NCBI GenBank assembly: GCA_025357995.1
Contig: JANYLF010000241.1
Location: 1-6,945, forward strand
Direction of reading: 5' to 3'
DNA from: Acidimicrobiia bacterium
Lineage (GTDB): Bacteria; Actinomycetota; Acidimicrobiia; IMCC26256; JAENVU01
Length of the DNA: 6,945 bases
Part shown: positions 1 to 6,040 of the stretch, one piece after another
How the letters are laid out: each line of letters opens with the position of its first letter
Numbering within the stretch: the first letter of the stretch is position 1
The notes under the pieces: model-generated
Databases searched by the model: none
Told to the model about the DNA's origin: nothing
Seen by the model: the letters and a program-made list of their open reading frames with translations, nothing else
Translations under genes and position numbers: made by a program

Positions 1-217
1 CACCGAGCTCGACCATCCCGAGGCCGAGACCACCGTCGGCCTCGGGCACCGCGATTCCGAGCCAACCGAGCTCCACCATCGCGGTCCAGAGCTCCGGATC
101 CCACCCGATCTCCGTGTCGTGCACCGACCGAATTCGCGAGGGTGGGCACTGGTCGCCGAGGAACTCCTGCGCCGCGTCCGCCAGCGCGATCTGGTCCGTC
201 GAGAGATCGAAATCCAT
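1..217 (-). CDS. Acyl-CoA dehydrogenase, N-terminal part (truncated by window edge)
   Basis: Reading the minus strand from the ATG at 217-215 gives 72 residues with no stop before the window edge, so only the start of the gene is present. The protein begins MDFDLSTDQIALADAAQEFL, the usual opening of the acyl-CoA dehydrogenase helical N-domain. Around residues 49-67 it carries ELGWLGIAVPEADGGLGLG, the conserved 'LGWLGI.VPE..GG.G' stretch that precedes the FAD/substrate domain. Family members are flavoproteins that oxidise acyl-CoA to 2,3-enoyl-CoA in the cytoplasm. The FAD-binding part and catalytic base lie outside the window, so substrate class cannot be judged. No clear Shine-Dalgarno lies upstream; a TAGCGT hexamer on the minus strand (232-227) ends 9 nt before the ATG, so a leaderless or near-leaderless start is possible. 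The gene is divergent from citrate synthase. Confidence 0.88.
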   Translation of the reverse strand, partial: MDFDLSTDQIALADAAQEFLGDQCPPSRIRSVHDTEIGWDPELWTAMVELGWLGIAVPEADGGLGLGMVELG

Positions 218-312
218 GAGCAGCCGACGCTACTGCGCGACGCATCACCGAGAACGGAGACGAGACTCTCGATAGATTGCGAACGACGACGACCGATTGC
301 CGAGGAGCCGCT
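218..312. promoter_or_regulatory. Divergent intergenic region with candidate gltA promoter
   Basis: This 95-bp gap separates the divergent acyl-CoA dehydrogenase and citrate synthase starts, so both promoters should lie here. On the plus strand TAGATT at 273-278 fits the actinobacterial -10 pattern TANNNT and would start transcription around 284-286, leaving a leader of roughly 28 nt before the citrate synthase GTG. No convincing -35 hexamer is visible at the expected distance. The assignment rests on pattern matching only. Confidence 0.3.
302..307 (+). promoter_or_regulatory. Ribosome binding site deciding the citrate synthase start
   Basis: GAGGAG ends 5 nt before the GTG at 313. It supports that GTG over the in-frame ATG at 277, which has no Shine-Dalgarno and lies inside the candidate -10 element. 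Confidence 0.65.
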
Positions 313-1611
313 GTGAACGAAGAGACGCCCGCCTACTTCCGCCACGGCGACACGGAGATCGAACTTCCGGTGGTGCGAGGTTCCGAGAACGAGTTGGCGG
401 TCGATATCGCGAAGTTGCGTAGCTCGACCGGCATGATCACGCTCGACTACGGCTACGTGAACACCGGCGCGACCGAATCGGCGATTACCTACATCGACGG
501 CGACAAGGGGATCTTGCGCTACCGCGGCATCCCCATCGAGGAGTTGGTCGAGCGCGATTCCCCGAGCTTCCTCGAGACGTCGTACCTCCTCATCTACGGC
601 CACCTTCCCACCAACGCCGAACTCGACGAGTGGCGGTTCGGCATTCGGCGCCACACACTGCTGCACGAAGACGTCAAGAGCTTCTTCGGCGGCTTCCCCA
701 AAGACGCTCACCCCATGGCAGTGCTGTCCAGCGTGGTGAGCGCGCTCTCGACCTTCTACCAAGACAGCGACGACCCACACGACGCCGATCAGGTCCAGCT
801 CTCAATACTTCGACTGATGGCAAAGCTGCCGACGATCGCTGCCTACGCATACAAGAAGTCGATCGGTCAGCCGTTCCTGTATCCGGACAACGAGCTCGAC
901 CTCATCGAGAACTTCCTCACCATGACGTTCGCGGTGCCGTCGGAGCCCTACGACGTCTCCCCGACGATTGTGCACGCACTCAAACAGCTCTTGATCCTGC
1001 ACGCCGATCATGAGCAGAACTGTTCGACGTCGACCGTCCGAATGGTCGGTTCGTCGGACGCCAATCTCTTTGCCAGCGTCGCCGCCGGCATCAACGCGCT
1101 GTGGGGACCACTGCACGGCGGTGCGAACCAGGCCGTGCTCGAAATGCTCGAAGGCATCCGTCGGGACGGTGGCGACATCGATCGCTACGTCGCGATGGCG
1201 AAGGACCCCGACTCCAACTTCCGACTCTCGGGTTTCGGCCATCGCGTCTACAAGAATTACGACCCGCGCGCTCGGATCCTGGCGGACACTGTCGAGCGGG
1301 TCATCGGCGAGCTCGACGGTCGCGACGAGCTGCTCGACATCGCGCGTCGGCTCGAAGAGGTCGCGCTTACCGACCCGTACTTCATCGACCGCAAGCTCTA
1401 CCCAAACGTGGACTTCTACTCGGGACTCATCTACCGAGCCATGGGATTCCCCACCGAGATGTTCACTGTGCTCTTCGCCATGGGTCGGTTGCCCGGCTGG
1501 ATCGCGCACTGGAAGGAGATGATGGAGAGCGACAAGACCAAGATCGGACGGCCGCGCCAGATCTACACCGGACCCACCGATACCCATTACCTCCCCATCG
1601 ACGACCGCTAG
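313..1611 (+). CDS. gltA: Citrate synthase (type II)
   Basis: The protein condenses acetyl-CoA and oxaloacetate to citrate and CoA, the entry step of the TCA cycle, in the cytoplasm. From the GTG at 313 it has 432 residues, close to the roughly 427 of E. coli GltA, and matches that family from end to end. Catalytic residues are visible: His268 in GPLHGGANQ, His310 in GFGHRVYKNYDPRA and Asp367 in YPNVDFYSG. The block LILHADHEQNCSTSTVR (about 227-243) and the C-terminal GRPRQIYTG arginine are also present. An Arg-His-Thr at 113-115 corresponds to the segment that binds the allosteric inhibitor NADH in the hexameric E. coli enzyme, so NADH sensitivity is possible but inferred. The start is chosen for the GAGGAG site; an in-frame ATG at 277 would add 12 unsupported residues. 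A 2-methylcitrate synthase is less likely given the close type II match. The gene converges on the pilin gene downstream. Confidence 0.97.
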   Translation: MNEETPAYFRHGDTEIELPVVRGSENELAVDIAKLRSSTGMITLDYGYVNTGATESAITYIDGDKGILRYRGIPIEELVERDSPSFLETSYLLIYGHLPTNAELDEWRFGIRRHTLLHEDVKSFFGGFPKDAHPMAVLSSVVSALSTFYQDSDDPHDADQVQLSILRLMAKLPTIAAYAYKKSIGQPFLYPDNELDLIENFLTMTFAVPSEPYDVSPTIVHALKQLLILHADHEQNCSTSTVRMVGSSDANLFASVAAGINALWGPLHGGANQAVLEMLEGIRRDGGDIDRYVAMAKDPDSNFRLSGFGHRVYKNYDPRARILADTVERVIGELDGRDELLDIARRLEEVALTDPYFIDRKLYPNVDFYSGLIYRAMGFPTEMFTVLFAMGRLPGWIAHWKEMMESDKTKIGRPRQIYTGPTDTHYLPIDDR

Positions 1612-1628
1612 CGCGGGCGCTGACGCTA
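1609..1628. terminator. Weak hairpin between convergent genes
   Basis: Between the convergent stop codons, AGCG (1610-1613) and CGCT (1618-1621) can pair around a 4-nt loop. An alternative pairing is TAGCG (1609-1613) with CGCTA (1624-1628). There is no T-run on either strand. The site could limit read-through in both directions, but the stem is short and overlaps the citrate synthase stop codon. Confidence 0.25.
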
Positions 1629-1629
1629 C

Positions 1630-2145
1630 CTACCAGGCCTGGGCCCAGCCTCCGCCGCTGCTGATGCGCAGCGCGGTCGGCACGCTCGTGGGCATTGCCG
1701 GCACGGTCGATGCGTCGCAGGACGCGGTCCCGAGGCTACCGAAGACGGTGCCCGCGGCATTGGCCGCGTCGCCGATCACGTAACACGTGCCAGTTGCCGA
1801 TCGCGCCGCGAACACGATTCCTGCGGTTCCCGTTTGCATCGAGACAACACTCGGCTTCGTCGATGACCCGCTCGTGAACACCACACCGGTCTCGGCGGCC
1901 TTCAGCGACGCGAGCGTGACCTTCGCGTACGAGTCCGTGTCCGCATAGATCGCTTTCGCGTTGGTGATCGCAATCCGGAGACTCGACTGTGCGGACCGAT
2001 CGTGGGCCCGAGCCTTCGCACCGATGAACGACGGGAGACCGATCGCGAGCAGTACGCCGATCATCAAGACGACGGTCGTGACCTCGATCAGGGTCACCCC
2101 GTCATGACCCCGCGCGAAAACGGCCCGAACCGATCGGTGCAACAC
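1630..2145 (-). CDS. Type IV prepilin-like protein
   Basis: The 171-residue product has a class III (prepilin peptidase) signal. A short basic leader ends at Gly16, followed by VTLIEVTTVVLMIGVLLAIG. Gly16/Val17 is the expected cleavage site, Glu21 is the conserved Glu5 of mature pilins, and Pro38 falls at mature position 22, where type IV pilins have their conserved proline. The hydrophobic helix covers about residues 17-40 and continues into an amphipathic stretch. The rest is a Ser/Thr/Ala/Gly-rich, weakly charged head with two cysteines (Cys121, Cys143) that could close a C-terminal disulfide loop. Such proteins are membrane-inserted and built into pili or pseudopili. The start is uncertain: I use the GTG at 2145, but a TTG at 2142 is possible, the frame stays open upstream, and no good Shine-Dalgarno is seen. 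Whether it is a major or minor pilin, or a type II secretion pseudopilin, cannot be told. No assembly ATPase or peptidase gene is near. Confidence 0.85.
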   Translation of the reverse strand: MLHRSVRAVFARGHDGVTLIEVTTVVLMIGVLLAIGLPSFIGAKARAHDRSAQSSLRIAITNAKAIYADTDSYAKVTLASLKAAETGVVFTSGSSTKPSVVSMQTGTAGIVFAARSATGTCYVIGDAANAAGTVFGSLGTASCDASTVPAMPTSVPTALRISSGGGWAQAW

Positions 2146-2176
2146 TCCGGGTTCTTCGGTCGCCAGGCTGTCAGCC

Positions 2177-2216
2177 TTGAGGTGGCCGGGATCGACCGGC
2201 GAATAAACTCCGGCGT
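2177..2216 (+). promoter_or_regulatory. Candidate promoter for a leaderless acyl-CoA operon
   Basis: TAAACT at 2204-2209 matches the TANNNT -10 pattern and stands out in GC-rich surroundings. It ends exactly 7 nt before the GTG at 2217, so transcription would start at or next to the start codon, the leaderless arrangement common in actinobacteria. TTGAGG at 2177-2182 resembles a -35 box but the 21-nt spacing is too long for a standard promoter. CCGGCG occurs on both sides of the AT-rich core (2196-2201 and 2210-2215). Confidence 0.45.
2185..2200. promoter_or_regulatory. Short inverted repeat upstream of the -10, possible operator
   Basis: GCCGG (2185-2189) and CCGGC (2196-2200) form an inverted repeat around 6 nt, ending 3 nt before the candidate -10 hexamer. 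The position would suit a repressor site. Arms of 5 bp are expected often by chance in DNA this GC-rich, and it does not resemble a regulator motif I recognise. Confidence 0.18.
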
Positions 2217-3401
2217 GTGGACCTCACCCCGACCGATGCCGAGCGTGAGCTCCGCCGCGAATGTCAATCGTGGCTCCGCGAGCATCTCCCGTGGGAGTAC
2301 GGGCGCGGCCTCCCGCCACGGTTCGACGACCTGGCGGACGAGGTCGCGTTCGGTCGTGGCTGGCAGGCACAACTCGCAGCCGGACGGTGGGTCGGCGTGG
2401 CGTGGCCGGAGGACTACGGCGGCCGTGACGCCGGCCCGATCGGCCACTACATCGTGACCGAGGAACTCGCCCGCGCTCGCGCGCCGGAACTCGTCGGCCG
2501 TATCGGCGTGAACCTCGTTGGGCCCACGATCCTCGCTCACGGCACCGACCACCAGCGCGCCCGCTGGCTCCCACGCATCCTTTCCGCCGACGAGATCTGG
2601 TGTCAGCTGTTCAGCGAACCCGGCGCCGGAAGCGACCTGAGCTCGCTCACCACCCGCGCGCAACGCGTCGACGGCGGATGGCAGCTCAACGGCCAGAAGG
2701 TCTGGACGAGTTACGCGCAGTTCGCGGACTGGGGTGTGTGTCTCGCGCGCACGGATCCGGAGGCGCGTCCACAGCAGGGTATTTCGTATCTCGTCGTCGA
2801 CATGCGCGCGCCGGGGGTGGAGGTGCGACCGCTCCGCCAGATCACGGACGAGTCCGAGTTCAACGAGGTGTTCTTCGACGGCGTGTTCATTCCCGAGGAT
2901 CGCATCATCGGCCCCGAGCACGAGGGCTGGCGGATCGCGAACTCCACGCTGACCCACGAGCGCGGAGTCAACCCGCGCCAGCTCGTGATTCACACCCAGC
3001 TCCTCGACGAGTTGCTCACGCTTGCGCACGAAAATCAGTCGTGGGACGACCCGCGCCTCGCGCCACGACTCGCGGAGGCATTCGTCGAAGTTCAGCTGTT
3101 TCGGCTGCACAATTGGCGTTCCGTGTCATGCACCGCGAAGGGTTGCGAGCCCGGCCCCGTGGGCAGCATCAACAAGTTGTGGTGGTCCGAGATGAGCAAG
3201 CGACTCCACGACACCGTGATGAGTGTGCTCGGCGCGGCGGCGCCACTCTGGGGTGACGCATCGAACAACCCGGGCGACGGTCGGTGGCAGCGATCGTGGC
3301 TGTACTACCAAGCGAGTTCGATCTGGGCCGGCACCAACGAGATCCAGCGCAACGTGATCGGCGAACGAACGCTGGGACTCCCACGCGAGCCGAGACGATG
3401 A
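2217..3401 (+). CDS. Acyl-CoA dehydrogenase, FadE type
   Basis: This 394-residue flavoprotein should oxidise an acyl-CoA to the 2,3-enoyl-CoA, passing electrons to electron-transfer flavoprotein. The helical N-domain includes VGVAWPEDYGG (59-69) and EELARARAPELVG. The FAD/substrate strand region is CQLFSEPGAGSDLSSL (129-144) followed by NGQKVWTSYA (158-167). The C-terminal helical domain ends in IWAGTNEIQRNVIGERTLGLPR. The classical catalytic Glu of the 'YEGT' motif is Ala371 here. A Glu at 248 in THERG aligns with the helix-G base used by isovaleryl-CoA and long-chain acyl-CoA dehydrogenases, and also fits the larger subunit of mycobacterial heteromeric steroid-side-chain dehydrogenases, so the enzyme is probably active. 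The GTG start lacks a Shine-Dalgarno but follows a -10-like hexamer by 7 nt and gives a normal N-terminus. It is the first gene of the operon-like run; its stop overlaps the next small frame as ATGA. The substrate cannot be read from the sequence. Confidence 0.94.
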   Translation: MDLTPTDAERELRRECQSWLREHLPWEYGRGLPPRFDDLADEVAFGRGWQAQLAAGRWVGVAWPEDYGGRDAGPIGHYIVTEELARARAPELVGRIGVNLVGPTILAHGTDHQRARWLPRILSADEIWCQLFSEPGAGSDLSSLTTRAQRVDGGWQLNGQKVWTSYAQFADWGVCLARTDPEARPQQGISYLVVDMRAPGVEVRPLRQITDESEFNEVFFDGVFIPEDRIIGPEHEGWRIANSTLTHERGVNPRQLVIHTQLLDELLTLAHENQSWDDPRLAPRLAEAFVEVQLFRLHNWRSVSCTAKGCEPGPVGSINKLWWSEMSKRLHDTVMSVLGAAAPLWGDASNNPGDGRWQRSWLYYQASSIWAGTNEIQRNVIGERTLGLPREPRR

Positions 3402-3505
3402 CGCGCCCGTCCCCGTGGCTCCGCGTCGCGGTGGCCGTCCTCATGGCGACGCCCGCCGTGGCGGCGATCGTCGTCGTACCGGGCGACCCCGCGACACGGA
3501 GCTAG
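3398..3505 (+). CDS. Possible 35-residue single-span membrane mini-protein
   Basis: I do not recognise this frame. Its ATG overlaps the stop of the acyl-CoA dehydrogenase as ATGA, which would allow translational coupling, and it ends 22 nt before the crotonase start. The predicted product has a short basic start (MTRPSPWLR), one hydrophobic segment at about residues 8-27 rich in Ala and Val, and a short polar tail. It could be a single-pass membrane peptide or an uncleaved signal-like sequence. Nearly all codons end in G or C, as in the flanking genes, though the high GC background weakens that argument. No strong Shine-Dalgarno is seen. It may equally be an incidental frame in a spacer. Confidence 0.42.
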   Translation: MTRPSPWLRVAVAVLMATPAVAAIVVVPGDPATRS

Positions 3506-3527
3506 ATTCGCCGGCCCGGGGGTGCGT

Positions 3528-4349
3528 GTGAACGAGACGATCTGCTACGAGACCGACAGCGCCATCGCCACCATCACTCTGGCTCGTCCGCAGGCCGCGA
3601 ACGCGCAGAACTCGCAACTCATTCTCGAACTCGATGCCGCGTTCGACGTCGCCGAGGCCGATCCCGACGTACGGGTGATCGTGCTGGCCGCCGAGGGGAA
3701 ACACTTCTCGGCCGGTCACGACCTCAAGGAGATCCTCGCGGGCGACGAGGTTTGGGCCGCGCGCCGCGCCACACCCGAGGGCAAGCTCGAACACGAGCAA
3801 GTCATGTACTGGGACAAGCTCGTGCGGATTCGCGATTGCCCCAAGATCACGATCGCGGCGGTCCAGGGAGTGTGTTCCGCCGCGGGACTCATGCTCGCCG
3901 CGATGTGCGATCTCATCGTCGCGGCCGACGATGCCACCTTCTCGAACCCGGTCGCGCGCATGAGCGGCGTCGGTGTGGAGTTGCTCATCGAACCGTGGGA
4001 ACTCGGGCCGCGCCTGGCCAAGGAGTTTCTCTTGTGCGCGACCACGTTGGATGCGCCGACCGCGCAGCGCGCGGGGCTCGTGAACCGAGTGGTACCACGC
4101 GCCGAGCTCCTGGCCGCGGCACACGCCATGGCCGCCGAGGTCGCGCTGGTGCCACCGATCACCGCGCGCGCGATCAAAGACACGATCAACCACACCGTCG
4201 ACACGATGGGTCAGCGCGAGTCGTGGCGATACCACTTCATGGTGCATCAGCATGTGAGCAACTCCCCCGAAGCACTCAGCCGGGTCGACGCGCGCCGCGC
4301 CGGCGGCATGGATGCGGTACGCGCCGAACAAGCCGGCGAGACGACGTAG
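3528..4349 (+). CDS. Crotonase-fold enzyme (enoyl-CoA hydratase/isomerase family)
   Basis: This is a 273-residue crotonase-superfamily protein acting on a CoA thioester in the cytoplasm. The first oxyanion-hole motif is HFSAGHDLKE (59-68). The second lies in AAVQGVCSAAGLMLAAMCD (110-128), followed by LIVAADDATFSNPV. Against rat mitochondrial enoyl-CoA hydratase the two catalytic glutamates (Glu144, Glu164) align with Met122 and Val142, so classical hydration is doubtful although the fold and CoA site are clear. The combination FSAGHDL, GLML..CDLIVA and WELG.R.AKE resembles, from memory, an actinobacterial subgroup usually annotated simply as enoyl-CoA hydratase. A hydrolase, isomerase or decarboxylase role is possible. 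The GTG at 3528 is preceded by GGGGG (3518-3522) with a 5-nt gap; the GTG at 3522 would add two residues. The next frame starts 1 nt after the stop. Confidence 0.9.
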   Translation: MNETICYETDSAIATITLARPQAANAQNSQLILELDAAFDVAEADPDVRVIVLAAEGKHFSAGHDLKEILAGDEVWAARRATPEGKLEHEQVMYWDKLVRIRDCPKITIAAVQGVCSAAGLMLAAMCDLIVAADDATFSNPVARMSGVGVELLIEPWELGPRLAKEFLLCATTLDAPTAQRAGLVNRVVPRAELLAAAHAMAAEVALVPPITARAIKDTINHTVDTMGQRESWRYHFMVHQHVSNSPEALSRVDARRAGGMDAVRAEQAGETT

Positions 4350-4350
4350 C

Positions 4351-4473
4351 GTGAGCGAGGAGTCCGACCGCGAGCACCGGGCCCGCGCGCTCCCGAAGCG
4401 CCGCCCGGCGGTTACGCCCGGCGATACGGCGGGACCCGACCGGCCCGGCCCGCAGGACCAAGAGGGGAAATAG
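4351..4473 (+). CDS. Possible 40-residue hydrophilic mini-protein
   Basis: I do not recognise this frame. It opens with GTG one nucleotide after the crotonase stop and ends with TAG one nucleotide before the CoA transferase GTG, so it fills the intergenic space almost exactly. The predicted product starts MSEESDREHRARALPKRRP and is rich in Arg, Glu, Asp, Pro and Gly, with no hydrophobic segment, so it is probably disordered. 35 of its 40 codons end in G or C. There is no clear Shine-Dalgarno, so translation would depend on coupling to the crotonase stop. A 9-bp direct repeat (CGCCCGGCG at 4402-4410 and 4415-4423) lies inside. It may be a chance open frame in a GC-rich spacer that mainly carries the next gene's ribosome binding site. 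Confidence 0.38.
   Translation: MSEESDREHRARALPKRRPAVTPGDTAGPDRPGPQDQEGK
4462..4467 (+). promoter_or_regulatory. Strong ribosome binding site of the CoA transferase
   Basis: GAGGGG ends 7 nt before the GTG at 4475. It is one of the clearest Shine-Dalgarno sequences in the window and fixes that start. It lies inside the last codons of the possible 40-codon frame upstream. Confidence 0.7.
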
Positions 4474-4474
4474 A

Positions 4475-5659
4475 GTGCTTCCCCTCCAGGGTCTCCGAGT
4501 GCTCGATCTCGGCACCCGTATCGCGGCGCCCTTTTGCGCGGGACTGCTCGGCGAGCAGGGTGCCGAGGTCATCAAGATCGAGCAGCCGGGTACGGGCGAT
4601 TTCATGCGCGAGATCGGGCCGTTCACCGAAGAGGGCTATTCGCTCTTCTGGGCTGTCGAGGGCCGCGGCCGCAAGAGCGTCACGTTGGATCTGCGCCAAC
4701 TCGAGGGCCAGCACGTTTTCCGATCCTTGGCTGCGACGGCAGATGTGGTCGTGGAGAACTTTCGGCCGGGCACGTTGGAACGCTGGAACATCGCGCCGCG
4801 CGATCTCGACCCGCGGTTGGTGTCCGTTCGCATCTCCACCTTCGGACAGGACGGCCCACTCGCGTCGCGCCCGGGTCTCGATCGCGTCGGCATCGGCTAC
4901 GGCGGGCTGCTCAATCTCACCGGCTATCCGGATCGACCGCCCGTGCGCGTGGGCGTGACGATCTCCGATTACTTGACTGGCGTATTCGCCGCGCAAGCGG
5001 CGACCGCCGCCCTGTACGCGCGCGACGCGCGCGGCGGCTCTGGCGCGATCGTGGACGCGGCGCTGTACGGCTCGGTGTTGCGCATCCTCGAGTGGACGAT
5101 CGCCGGCTACGACCGGCTCGGCATCGTCCGATCACGCGAAGGAAACCGCCTCGCGAACAGTGCGCCGCTCGACAACTACCCGACGCTCGACGAGAAGTAC
5201 GTCTGCATCGTGGCCGGGTCCGACACCAACTTCGCACGGTTGTGCGCGGCAATGGGTCGGCCCGATTTGTTGGAGGATGCGCGGTTTACCAAGTTGGTCG
5301 ATCGCGCCGAGCATGGCGATGTGATCAACGGCATCGTCGCCGAGTGGACATCGGCGAATTCGGCGGCAGCAGTGGAGGCCGCGTGCGTCGCGCACGACGT
5401 GCCCGTCGCGACCGCCTACACCGCGGTCGACATGTTCAACGACGCGCAATTCGCGGCGCGTGGTGACCTGATCGCCATCGACGACCCGGTCATTGGGCCC
5501 GTGCGCCAGCAGGCGCCGTATCCACGGTTCGTCGGCGAACCGGTTCCCGTTCCCACCGGCGCGCCAATCCTCGGTGCCGACACCGACACGGTGCTCGGCG
5601 AACTCGGATTGTCGGCGGACGCGATCGGCGCGCTTCGTTCCAGCGGAGTGGTGGACTGA
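4475..5659 (+). CDS. CaiB/BaiF family CoA transferase (class III)
   Basis: This 394-residue protein belongs to the class III CoA transferases (formyl-CoA transferase, CaiB, BaiF, alpha-methylacyl-CoA racemase), which move CoA between carboxylic acids in the cytoplasm. It opens with LPLQGLRVLDLGTRIAAPF and GLLGEQGAEVIKIEQPGTGD (23-42), the typical CoA-binding N-terminus. Then come GRGRKSVTLDL (63-73) and DVVVENFRPGTLERW (90-104). Asp165 in VGVTISDYLTG aligns with the catalytic aspartate that forms the acyl/glutamyl-type anhydride intermediate. Length is normal for the family. A racemase is possible on fold alone, but operon position beside beta-oxidation-type enzymes favours activation of an acid to its CoA ester. 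The donor CoA ester and acceptor acid are unknown. The stop directly abuts the ATG of the next gene. Confidence 0.93.
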   Translation: MLPLQGLRVLDLGTRIAAPFCAGLLGEQGAEVIKIEQPGTGDFMREIGPFTEEGYSLFWAVEGRGRKSVTLDLRQLEGQHVFRSLAATADVVVENFRPGTLERWNIAPRDLDPRLVSVRISTFGQDGPLASRPGLDRVGIGYGGLLNLTGYPDRPPVRVGVTISDYLTGVFAAQAATAALYARDARGGSGAIVDAALYGSVLRILEWTIAGYDRLGIVRSREGNRLANSAPLDNYPTLDEKYVCIVAGSDTNFARLCAAMGRPDLLEDARFTKLVDRAEHGDVINGIVAEWTSANSAAAVEAACVAHDVPVATAYTAVDMFNDAQFAARGDLIAIDDPVIGPVRQQAPYPRFVGEPVPVPTGAPILGADTDTVLGELGLSADAIGALRSSGVVD

Positions 5660-6040
5660 ATGCCGCCGGTCGTCGAGGGCGTGTTTACGGTTGATCCGCC
5701 CGCGCTCTTGGGCGCGCGCTGCACCGGTTGCGGCGAGCATCACTTCCCGCGACTGGAGCAATGCCCGTACTGCGGCCACGAATCGGTGAAGCCCGTCGCG
5801 CTCTCGGATCACGGCACACTCTGGGGGTGGACCACAGTGCTCGACGCGCCACCGGGATACCTCGGAGAGGTTCCGTACGGCTTCGGCGTGGTCGAGCTGC
5901 CGGAGGGGTTGCGCGTGATCACGCGGCTCGCGGTGCCGGACGATTCGTGGGAGTTCGGCCAACCGATGCACGTGCACATCGTCGAGCTCGGCAAGACTGG
6001 CGCCGGCGACACGATGTCCACCTGGGAGTTCACGCCATGA
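5660..6040 (+). CDS. Zn-ribbon/OB-fold protein (DUF35 type), thiolase partner
   Basis: The product has 126 residues. An N-terminal rubredoxin-like zinc ribbon uses Cys21, Cys24, Cys35 and Cys38 (CTGC and CPYC knuckles 10 residues apart). The rest, with LWGWTTVLDAPPGYLGEVPYG (from about 54, in part) and a region of short beta-strands, fits the OB-fold DUF35 domain. Proteins of this family are known to bind thiolase-superfamily enzymes: the archaeal acetoacetyl-CoA thiolase/HMG-CoA synthase complex, and ChsH2 with the Ltp2 aldolase in steroid degradation. They help hold or pass on the acyl-CoA substrate. The immediately following thiolase, with an ATGA overlap, is the obvious partner. The protein is not fused to a MaoC-like hydratase as in ChsH2. 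The ATG follows the previous stop without a gap, with GGTGG 5 nt and GGAG 11 nt upstream. Confidence 0.9.
   Translation: MPPVVEGVFTVDPPALLGARCTGCGEHHFPRLEQCPYCGHESVKPVALSDHGTLWGWTTVLDAPPGYLGEVPYGFGVVELPEGLRVITRLAVPDDSWEFGQPMHVHIVELGKTGAGDTMSTWEFTP

Noticed and set aside
277..312. Upstream ATG start for citrate synthase
   Set aside because: No Shine-Dalgarno precedes it, it lies within the candidate -10 element, and the added 12 residues are not family-like. The GTG at 313 has GAGGAG at good spacing.
119..316. Plus-strand frame of 65 codons
   Set aside because: It overlaps the acyl-CoA dehydrogenase start on the other strand and the gltA promoter region; no start signal or recognisable product.
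802..1587. Minus-strand open frame of about 261 codons
   Set aside because: It is antisense to the conserved citrate synthase catalytic region and has no domain signal.
2094..3110. Minus-strand open frame of about 338 codons
   Set aside because: It is antisense to the acyl-CoA dehydrogenase and overlaps the pilin start in another frame; no family motif is visible.
3441..4331. Minus-strand open frame of about 296 codons
   Set aside because: It mirrors the crotonase gene; composition is Arg/Gly/His-rich with no recognisable domain.
4401..4411. Perfect palindrome CCGCC-C-GGCGG as a terminator hairpin
   Set aside because: The 1-nt loop cannot form a stable tight hairpin as written, no T-run follows, and the site lies between genes that appear co-transcribed.
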